Assembly: GCA_964389805.1 (NCBI GenBank)
Contig: CAYMFU010000148.1
Coordinates: 1 to 5,559, forward strand
Source: JAGTVG01 sp964389805
GTDB taxonomy: Bacteria; Bacteroidota; Bacteroidia; Cytophagales; Cyclobacteriaceae
DNA: 5,559 nt
Direction: 5' to 3'
Part shown: positions 1-5,559 of the stretch, piece by piece
How positions within the stretch are numbered: position 1 is the first letter of the stretch
Layout: the number at the start of each line of letters is the position of its first letter
Program-made: the position numbers and the translations under genes
The notes under the pieces: model-generated
What the model saw: the letters and a program-made list of their open reading frames with translations, nothing else
Told to the model about the DNA's origin: nothing
Database searches by the model: none

Positions 1-1
1 G

Positions 2-388
2 ATTTATTATGCATTGTCAACCGATGGTGTAAGACAATTGATTATATATGCTGTCAATGATTCTGGGGATGATCTAACTGCAAATCCAGTTGTTAGCGAC
101 GGTTTGTCTCCGATTAATCCAGTTACTGCCGCTGAATGGAGAAACTTGTATGAGACAGTTGAAGGTGAACATAGACATGGTGGGATATTGACAAAAGGAC
201 ACTTTTTTGGAAAAAAATGTCTAATTGAATTGTTAGAATACAATGATGCTGAAGGAATGACAATCTTTCATGGATTAACTGACAAGGGTGAAAAAGAATT
301 GCTGATATACGCAAGCAAGGATCATAAAACAGTTTGTAATAGGTATTATATTTTGGATTTCTCCCGCAGATGTCCACCATATTGTTAA
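2..388 (+). CDS. Hypothetical protein ending in CPPYC, 5' end outside window
   Basis: The frame is open from base 2 to a TAA at 386-388, giving 128 visible residues. An in-frame TTG at 14 could be read as a start, but the frame is open upstream of it, so the gene most likely begins left of the window. I do not recognise a named family. Visible structure: a motif is present twice, at residues 5-20 (LSTDGVRQLIIYAVND) and 92-107 (LTDKGEKELLIYASKD), both fitting L-x(3)-G-x-[RK]-x-L-[IL]-I-Y-A-x(2)-D. This suggests two related beta-hairpin units. The C-terminus is CPPYC, with further cysteines at residues 73 and 112. The short, beta-rich, Cys-Pro-Pro-x-Cys-tailed form recalls uncharacterised small proteins of Bacteroidota, but that is a recollection, not a search result. 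No transmembrane segment is visible in this part. Function unknown. No terminator hairpin with a T-run follows directly. Confidence 0.72.
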   Translation: MYYALSTDGVRQLIIYAVNDSGDDLTANPVVSDGLSPINPVTAAEWRNLYETVEGEHRHGGILTKGHFFGKKCLIELLEYNDAEGMTIFHGLTDKGEKELLIYASKDHKTVCNRYYILDFSRRCPPYC

Positions 389-1249
389 GATAAAAGACAA
401 TGTATATCTGATTTATGGAGGATTATTTCTATATTAAGACAATTATTTATCTAATAGCATATTCAATCAATATTAAATCTCATCGATTTTAATTCTCAGG
501 ATCTGACAATATTGCACATAATGAGAAATACTTATTGAAGTATTGCTTTATTCAGTACTTTTAGTAGCTTTTTTATTCTTATCCTGAATTGAAAAGAATT
601 TCAAAAAGGATATTCCTATATCTGGCTGGATTTTAACGTTAATGAGAAAAGATCAAATTATGAATGCCTCGATCCAGGTGTGGTAAGATAGATTCAGTAT
701 TCTGTTCCCAAAGGCATTTTCATGTACTAGCATAACCCCTCATTGCTTGATTTTCTGGATGGAAGATATGTTTTAAGAAACCAGGAGAAGGATCCTGCTT
801 AAAAATATGGTTATCCCAGATGATCTTTCATGTTGAGATCCCTGCATTTTATCTCAAAACCACATTTGGCATGAGCAATGAATATGTCCTTGGACAATGG
901 GAATTTCATAGTCTTAATTATTTTTGTAGACACGGAAAATATTCAATAATCCATTCATGACTCTTTATCTAATTTTAAATCGAATAGTGATTTTTGTTCA
1001 TTTTTTTATGAGAGATCTGTTTGATTTTGAATCTGAAGGAAATGCGGTTTTCTTGATAATCATTGAAATTATCCAACCAGCTAAAAGGTTAAGCAAATAC
1101 CTTATCCCGAAGTTAAACTAAATGATTATACATATAAATACAATATATTGATTATTAAAGAGTTATCAGTATGAAAATTAAAACCTTTCCAGTCATTTTT
1201 TGGAGAGGGTCCAGTTATTTTATGTTAAACCCAAATGTTCAATTAAGTT
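389..1249. other. Long gene-free, AT-rich intergenic stretch
   Basis: About 860 bases without a convincing gene on either strand. All frames are broken by frequent stops. The longest pieces are an ATG-started frame at 820-960 (46 codons) and one at 1171-1314 (47 codons) that runs out of frame into the next gene; neither has a clear ribosome binding site or a recognisable protein. In one frame around 740-800 a protein-like stretch (DFLDGRYVLRNQEKDPA) is interrupted by stops, which could mean a decayed gene, but the signal is weak. A perfect 7-bp inverted repeat lies at 527-544. I see no tRNA, no IS ends and no convincing Bacteroidota-type promoter (TTTG / TAnnTTTG at proper spacing) before the gene at 1250, although its promoter must lie in or near this region. 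Confidence 0.6.
527..544. repeat. Small inverted repeat (7-bp stem, 4-nt loop)
   Basis: AATACTT, loop ATTG, AAGTATT form a perfect 7-bp stem. The stem is AT-rich and so weak. A run of six T lies at 569-574, about 25 bases downstream, too far for a standard intrinsic terminator of the gene ending at 388. It may be a chance palindrome or a weak operator-like site. Confidence 0.25.
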
Positions 1250-1822
1250 ATGAAAAAATCACTCTTGTTATTTGCAATGTTGATTGTGAGTACGATCACA
1301 TTTGCACAGGTTAAATTCAAAATGGATGGAGGTATCCAGGGAGCATTATCTTTTGGCGAACTCAAAATGTATGGTATTGGCGCTTCTCTGGAGCCAAAAG
1401 TATTTATTACACCAAAAATCAGTGCAGGTGCCAGAATGGAAGGCAACGTTTTATTTGGTGGAAATATCAGTACATCCGGAGATGATGTATCAGCGAGTAC
1501 GGCTGCAACCGCGGCTTTTATTGCTAAAGGGGAATATTATACCAATGATGAAGGTACAAGACCCTTCTTTGGATTCGGATTGGGTTATTACACAATGGGA
1601 AGCAGTTCCGGCTCTACAGGAGGTGCATCCGTTACTGCAGGGAGTCATTTTGGCCTTTCACCACAAATTGGTGTAACGTTTAAAAATTTCCGGCTTTCGG
1701 GTATATATCATATAATAACCGGAAAAGACCAAGTCTCTGTTTCAGCAGGTGATTATGAGGAAATCTCAAGGAGTTATTTAGTCATTGAATTGGGATTTAA
1801 GATTTTCGGATCTAACAAATAG
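1250..1822 (+). CDS. Secreted outer-membrane beta-barrel protein
   Basis: Complete 190-aa gene, ATG at 1250 and TAG at 1820-1822. The ATG start is supported by a classic signal peptide directly behind it: MKK, a hydrophobic core (SLLLFAMLIVS), then TITFA|Q with likely signal peptidase I cleavage after Ala19. The mature part (about 171 residues) has alternating hydrophobic and polar residues and Gly/aromatic-rich strands typical of small 8-stranded barrels of the OmpA/OmpX-like 'outer membrane protein beta-barrel' type. Examples are residues 41-53, 57-71, 104-116 (RPFFGFGLGYYTM, the most family-like segment), 134-144, 147-157 and the closing strand 175-186. Loops are Ser/Thr/Ala/Gly-rich (74-88 and 117-132) and would face outside. 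No peptidoglycan-binding domain follows, so it is a bare barrel; ligand and role are unknown. There is no clear Shine-Dalgarno before the ATG, as is usual in Bacteroidota. It appears monocistronic, with a long empty region upstream and a strong terminator downstream. Confidence 0.87.
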   Translation: MKKSLLLFAMLIVSTITFAQVKFKMDGGIQGALSFGELKMYGIGASLEPKVFITPKISAGARMEGNVLFGGNISTSGDDVSASTAATAAFIAKGEYYTNDEGTRPFFGFGLGYYTMGSSSGSTGGASVTAGSHFGLSPQIGVTFKNFRLSGIYHIITGKDQVSVSAGDYEEISRSYLVIELGFKIFGSNK

Positions 1823-1829
1823 ACTTCAT

Positions 1830-1862
1830 ACCCGGCGTTCCTGATCCGAACGCCGGGTTTCA
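1830..1862 (+). terminator. Intrinsic terminator of the beta-barrel gene
   Basis: ACCCGGCGTTC at 1830-1840 pairs perfectly with GAACGCCGGGT at 1848-1858 (11-bp GC-rich stem, 7-nt loop CTGATCC). It is followed by TTT and then the T-rich CAATTTT. It starts 7 bases after the stop codon at 1822. The T-tract is on the + side only, so it works best for the + gene. The stem also lies downstream of the convergent - strand gene that ends at 1935 and could slow or help end that transcript, but there is no T-run in that direction. Confidence 0.88.
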
Positions 1863-1934
1863 ATTTTCCTGGGACAATATTTTCTAAAACCCCTTTTGTG
1901 AATCTGACAATATCATTAGTTGGCAGGAATTTTA

Positions 1935-2357
1935 TTAGCTCGATTTCATTTCCTGGAACTTCTCCCAAAGGATTTCTGATGTGATGGTCTCGCAGAGATC
2001 ATCATAAGTACTATCTTTAAATCCAACTGGTTTGAATTCATCTAAACCATCCAGATAAACTATTGTAGGGCTGTGAACCTTTTTATCATAAGGTTTTCCG
2101 TACTTTTTTCCAAACTGTGCTATCGCCGTTTTCTTAATCTCTTCTTTCCATTGTGTAACCTGCATGGCTTTGGCTCTCTTGTCTGTAATATTCTGTCTGA
2201 AGGGGACGACAAATTCAACATCCTCTCCTTGTGAATTTTTAAACAACCCGTATCCTTTAACAACAGAATTATACTCAAAATGCAATTCCTCGATGGCAAC
2301 AAAGATCACAGCCTTTAATTGCTCAAACCGTATTTCCAGAAAATCAAATTTTTCCAT
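1935..2357 (-). CDS. Hypothetical protein, 140 aa, downstream of tricorn gene
   Basis: Read leftward from ATG at 2357 to TAA at 1935-1937, giving 140 residues beginning MEKFDFLEIRFEQ. A TTG 15 bases upstream (2372) would add five residues (MKEIT). The ATG is preferred as the stronger start codon, with only a weak purine-rich stretch (GAAAGAAAT) before it. No signal peptide, no transmembrane segment and no lipoprotein box, so it is probably cytoplasmic. I do not recognise the family. Visible composition: an N-terminal alternating helix/strand region (residues 5-40, including LKAVIFVAIEELHFEY), a strand-like patch DVEFVVPF (46-53), a basic helix-like stretch of Lys, Arg and Gln (58-94), then SPTIVYLDGLDEF (96-108) and an acidic C-terminal helix (116-137). 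There is one cysteine (122). It begins about 64 bases after the stop of the tricorn-type peptidase on the same strand, so co-transcription is plausible. No terminator-like hairpin separates the two. Function unknown; no specific role in peptide breakdown can be claimed. Confidence 0.75.
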   Translation of the reverse strand: MEKFDFLEIRFEQLKAVIFVAIEELHFEYNSVVKGYGLFKNSQGEDVEFVVPFRQNITDKRAKAMQVTQWKEEIKKTAIAQFGKKYGKPYDKKVHSPTIVYLDGLDEFKPVGFKDSTYDDLCETITSEILWEKFQEMKSS

Positions 2358-2421
2358 GGTTATTTCTTTCAATAAGTTCTTTTTCTGGTTTATATAACAA
2401 TATCAAAATTTGTTTATATAC

Positions 2422-5400
2422 CTATTTTTTATTCAACCCTTCTGCTGTCCGGTCTTCCATCGCTGGCGGTGGAGTAGCAGTTGGAGGATTCTCCTGCAAT
2501 AATTTCAAAACTTCTTCTACTACCCGCTCTAACTGGGGATCCCGTCCCTGTACCAATATGTTCGGATCATCCCAGACAGGTATGTCAGGTTTAACGCCTT
2601 CACCTTCCCAGAACCAATGGCCATCATTATCATATAACCTTCCGCCAGGTACGGTAATCCCTCCCCCATCGATCAGCCAATGACCTGTTGCCGGTCCGAC
2701 CAATATGCCGAGGGTTCTTTCACCAACAATTGGCCCAGCTTCCAATTCCTGAAATGCCCAGGGCAAACCATCACCGCCCGATCCAGCCCAGCCATTGATC
2801 AGCATGCCCATAGGACCGGTATTGGCTTTTATAGGATAAGCGTGGTGCCTTCCATGGCGCCAGTAAAGATTATATACTACAGGACGCTTCATCAATTCAA
2901 GGAACCGATCCGCGAGTTGACCGCCTCCATTAAACCTTTCATCAATAATGAATCCTTTTTTATCCAGCTGACCATAATACATCTTAACTAATTCCAATTG
3001 ACCTTGTGTAGCAGTATTCGACATATAAATATATCCCAGTTGGCTTTCTGACAGCTCTTCCACTTTCTTGCGGTTATTCTCTATCCATTCCAGGTATCGC
3101 AGGTTTTGTTCTTCTCCCTGAGACAAGCACTTTAGAACAAGTTTTTGAGTCTCACCTGATTCCCCTGATTTCCTGATTGTTAATGAAACGGTCTTGCCAG
3201 CCAGTCCTTCAAAAGCGGCATAGGGATCTTTTACAGGGTCCAGCTTAATGCCATTAACTGCTTCGATATAATCGCCGGAACTGACATCTATGCCAGGGCG
3301 ATCAAACGGTGACCGGATTTCAGTATCCCATGCCGCAGGCCTTACAATTCTCTTAATCTTGAAATTGTCATTTTCCAGGTTCCAGTCAATCCCAAGATAT
3401 CCTGTATGGACCTGGGGAACGCCTTCCACATCACCACCAAAGGTATAAGTATGTCCGGCGCTTAATTCTGCACTCATATTTGACTGGATATTGCTTACAT
3501 CCCATCTGGTACGGGCATCATCAATTAAAGCGCCATACCTTACCTTTAACGCATCCCAATCAACCTGCTGCATATTTTCATCATAAAAGAAATCCCGGTA
3601 CCTTCTCCAGGTATCGTTAAAGATCTGCTTCCACTCTTCTTTCGGATTCAGTTGCATAACCAATCCATTTGCAGGTATCGGTTTTTCTATCTTCTGATCA
3701 GGTTCAGGTTTTACTATTCCATATTTTCCTTCACTGCGTACCAAGATGCTTTTACCATCCGCAGCCAGACTGACAGCTTCTATGTTACCCATAATCTGTT
3801 TTTCTTCCCTATCTTCAAGATTGTAAAACATCAGGGAGGGCTTCCCTTTTTCATCGCCTGTAATTGGAGATCTCAAGTAAACTATTTTTCCTTCAAAAGG
3901 TGCCAAATCGCTCAAATTACCTGCCTGAGGTGGTAATATCGTTAATCTGCTTTCAATGTCTTCCCAATCTATTTTTACAGATACCTCCGGTTCTGGTTCT
4001 TCATCCTCGTCTTCCTTTTTATTCTTATCCTTGTTCTTCTTTTTGGCATTATTTTCCTCGGATTCCTTTGTTTCATTCTCTTTATCTTCTCCATCCTCTT
4101 TTTCTATCTCGTCATTTTTAGGCTTAAGAAGATCCGGGACATCCTCTGCCAAACTGATAGCTGCCAGCCGTGTGTTGTTAGGATATATCCATGTGCCATC
4201 ACCTAGCCCGCTATAGGCAGCGGCAAAATTCCTGTCAGTAAGAAAAAACAGGTATTTCCCATCCGTGCTGAATACAGGATCAAAGTCTGAATAGAATCCA
4301 CTCGTCACTTTAGAAACTTTCCCTTCTTCAATATTATATGCAAATATTGCATTACTGGTATTATCCAGACCCTTCGCATAGGCTATCCATTTAGAATCCG
4401 GTGACCAGCTAATGGTATATGAATAACGTGGATGGTGTCCAATATTCCAACTGTAATTATCTGATATCTTTATTTCACCTGTAGCTATATCCAGGATACT
4501 TATATCATTCTTTTCATCGATAAAAGCAATTCGCTTACTATCAGGTGACCAAAAAAGGGTATAACCAAATCCACCATTTCTATTGGTCAGTTTCTTTGCT
4601 GTTTCATTTTTATCGGCTTCTTTAAGATAAATTTCATACTCCCCAGATATATCGCTCCAGTAGGCAATATACTTGCCATCCGGTGACCAGGATGGATTCT
4701 GGTCAAAAGCGCCACTGGATTGGGTTAAATTCAGAACATATCCTTCTTTAACTGGCACGTTAAAAATTTCTCCCCTGGCTTCAAAAAGGATCCTTTTACC
4801 TCCGGGAGATGCCGCCATATTTTGAATACTTCCACTTACATCCTTTAACCTGGATATTTCCAGAGAAAGATCGCTAACGACTTGTACATTTACTTCCTTG
4901 TATTCCTCGCTTACAGCATCCATCAGGTAAAGACTCCCGCCTACCTCAAAAACCAGCTCCTTTGGTCCGGCTGAAAGAAAGGAAATGTCAAAGTCAGTAA
5001 ATTGGGTAATCTGATTCGTTTGTTTGGATTCAATATCATATGAACAGATATTCCTTCTCATACGCTCACCTTTATCAGATAGATAGTAGATTTTATTTCC
5101 AATCCAGGCTGGTTTACCATCATTGGCAGGATTATTTGTAATGTTTTCTGATTTGCCGGTATTCAAGTCAAATAGAATAACATCAGATGTCAGGCCACCA
5201 CGGTATCTCTTGAACGGATAATTTTCAGTGATCTTAGTAATATAGGCGAGCCTGGAACCATCTTCAGAAAAAGTCGCTAATTCACCATATGGTACCTGTA
5301 TCCTCTCTGGCATCCCCCCATTTTTATCTACAAGATAAAAATGATTTACCCTTGGGATCCCGGCTTCTCTTCTTGATGCAAAGAGTATATTCTTTCCATC

Positions 5401-5559
5401 GGGATACCATTCGATCATCCTATCAGTATAGGAAGCATATGTCAGGCGGACCGGCAAACCTCCCGATGAAGGAATACGATAAACATCCACATTCCCATTA
5501 TAGCTTGCTGAATATGCTATTTCAGATCCATCCGGAGAAAATTTTGGATAGGATTCCTC
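2422..5559 (-). CDS. Tricorn protease homolog (S41 family), 5' end outside window
   Basis: Read leftward, the frame is open from the right edge to TAG at 2422-2424, giving 1045 visible residues (numbered here from the edge). A GTG at 5490 is in-frame but is not the start: the preceding codons encode a family-typical propeller blade (YPKFSPDGSEIAYSASYNGN). Several tens of residues, including any signal peptide, are missing. Domains in order: WD40-like/PD40 beta-propeller blades with repeated SPDGKxIAY-type motifs (about 1-440, e.g. WSPDGKYIAYWSD at 291-303); a Lys/Glu-rich low-complexity linker (about 479-525); the rest of the second propeller (to about 630); tricorn C1 helical domain (638-715, KEEWKQIFNDTWRRYRDFFY); PDZ (about 718-795); S41-type catalytic C2 domain (about 820-1000). 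By comparison with Thermoplasma tricorn (Ser745, His746, Ser965, Glu1023), likely catalytic residues are His703 (SAGHTY), Ser927 (AGSGGD) and Glu985 (FWEGEGVKPD), with DERFNGGG at 873-880. Gly occupies the Ser745 and Asp966 positions. It probably cuts oligopeptides; a periplasmic location is inferred from related bacterial proteins and cannot be checked here. Confidence 0.95.
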   Translation of the reverse strand, partial: EESYPKFSPDGSEIAYSASYNGNVDVYRIPSSGGLPVRLTYASYTDRMIEWYPDGKNILFASRREAGIPRVNHFYLVDKNGGMPERIQVPYGELATFSEDGSRLAYITKITENYPFKRYRGGLTSDVILFDLNTGKSENITNNPANDGKPAWIGNKIYYLSDKGERMRRNICSYDIESKQTNQITQFTDFDISFLSAGPKELVFEVGGSLYLMDAVSEEYKEVNVQVVSDLSLEISRLKDVSGSIQNMAASPGGKRILFEARGEIFNVPVKEGYVLNLTQSSGAFDQNPSWSPDGKYIAYWSDISGEYEIYLKEADKNETAKKLTNRNGGFGYTLFWSPDSKRIAFIDEKNDISILDIATGEIKISDNYSWNIGHHPRYSYTISWSPDSKWIAYAKGLDNTSNAIFAYNIEEGKVSKVTSGFYSDFDPVFSTDGKYLFFLTDRNFAAAYSGLGDGTWIYPNNTRLAAISLAEDVPDLLKPKNDEIEKEDGEDKENETKESEENNAKKKNKDKNKKEDEDEEPEPEVSVKIDWEDIESRLTILPPQAGNLSDLAPFEGKIVYLRSPITGDEKGKPSLMFYNLEDREEKQIMGNIEAVSLAADGKSILVRSEGKYGIVKPEPDQKIEKPIPANGLVMQLNPKEEWKQIFNDTWRRYRDFFYDENMQQVDWDALKVRYGALIDDARTRWDVSNIQSNMSAELSAGHTYTFGGDVEGVPQVHTGYLGIDWNLENDNFKIKRIVRPAAWDTEIRSPFDRPGIDVSSGDYIEAVNGIKLDPVKDPYAAFEGLAGKTVSLTIRKSGESGETQKLVLKCLSQGEEQNLRYLEWIENNRKKVEELSESQLGYIYMSNTATQGQLELVKMYYGQLDKKGFIIDERFNGGGQLADRFLELMKRPVVYNLYWRHGRHHAYPIKANTGPMGMLINGWAGSGGDGLPWAFQELEAGPIVGERTLGILVGPATGHWLIDGGGITVPGGRLYDNDGHWFWEGEGVKPDIPVWDDPNILVQGRDPQLERVVEEVLKLLQENPPTATPPPAMEDRTAEGLNKK

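Noticed and set aside
123..380. Minus-strand open frame antisense to the left-edge gene
   Set aside because: Shadow of the plus-strand frame, which has the more protein-like composition and internal repeats.
820..960. Plus-strand 46-codon frame in the intergenic stretch
   Set aside because: No ribosome binding site, no recognisable protein and length within chance for this region.
1141..1150. Palindrome CAATATATTG
   Set aside because: A single 10-bp AT-rich palindrome is expected by chance and has no partner site.
1199..1224. Possible Bacteroidota promoter (TTTG at 1199, TATTTTATG at 1216) before the beta-barrel gene
   Set aside because: The spacing is only about 13 bases and the -7 element departs from TAnnTTTG at two positions.
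1171..1314. Plus-strand 47-codon frame starting MKIKTFPVIFWRG
   Set aside because: Overlaps the signal-peptide region of the beta-barrel gene out of frame and resembles nothing recognisable; the beta-barrel start at 1250 is far better supported.
501..1913. Exact 12-base repeat ATCTGACAATAT at 501-512 and 1902-1913
   Set aside because: One such 12-mer match is about what chance gives in 5.5 kb, more so in AT-rich DNA; no structure around it.
1774..1968. Minus-strand open frame of 64 codons
   Set aside because: Begins with TTG, runs through the terminator hairpin and antisense to the end of the beta-barrel gene, and overlaps the end of the 140-aa gene; no family signal.
3652..4216. Plus-strand open frames antisense to the tricorn gene
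   Set aside because: Ser/Phe/Leu-rich products are the mirror of the Lys/Glu-rich linker and flanking coding sequence; not independent genes.

Overview
The window is AT-rich bacterial DNA that most resembles Bacteroidota. Three things point that way: a large tricorn-type S41 peptidase of the kind common in that phylum, a small secreted outer-membrane beta-barrel protein with a typical signal peptide (ends TFA|Q), and genes without clear Shine-Dalgarno sequences. The phylum is an inference from style. No rRNA, tRNA, CRISPR array or mobile element is visible.

Layout. (1) 2-388 (+) is the 3' end of an unrecognised small protein ending in CPPYC; its start lies left of the window. (2) 389-1249 is about 860 bases with no convincing gene, only short broken reading frames and a weak inverted repeat. 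(3) 1250-1822 (+) is a complete 190-aa outer-membrane beta-barrel protein, followed at 1830-1862 by a strong GC-rich intrinsic terminator. (4) 1935-2357 (-) is a 140-aa cytoplasmic-looking protein of unknown function. (5) 2422-5559 (-) is a tricorn protease homolog of at least 1045 residues. It runs off the right edge, so its N-terminus and signal peptide are missing.

The tricorn gene and the 140-aa gene lie in the same direction about 64 bases apart, peptidase first, so they may share a transcript. They converge on the beta-barrel gene, and the terminator hairpin sits between the two convergent units. The peptidase is expected to work on oligopeptides. The window does not show whether the 140-aa protein or the beta-barrel takes part in that. 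I found no strong sign of a novel multi-gene system; the most checkable points are the active-site differences in the tricorn homolog, the unknown gene next to it, the duplicated motif in the left-edge protein and the gene-free stretch.
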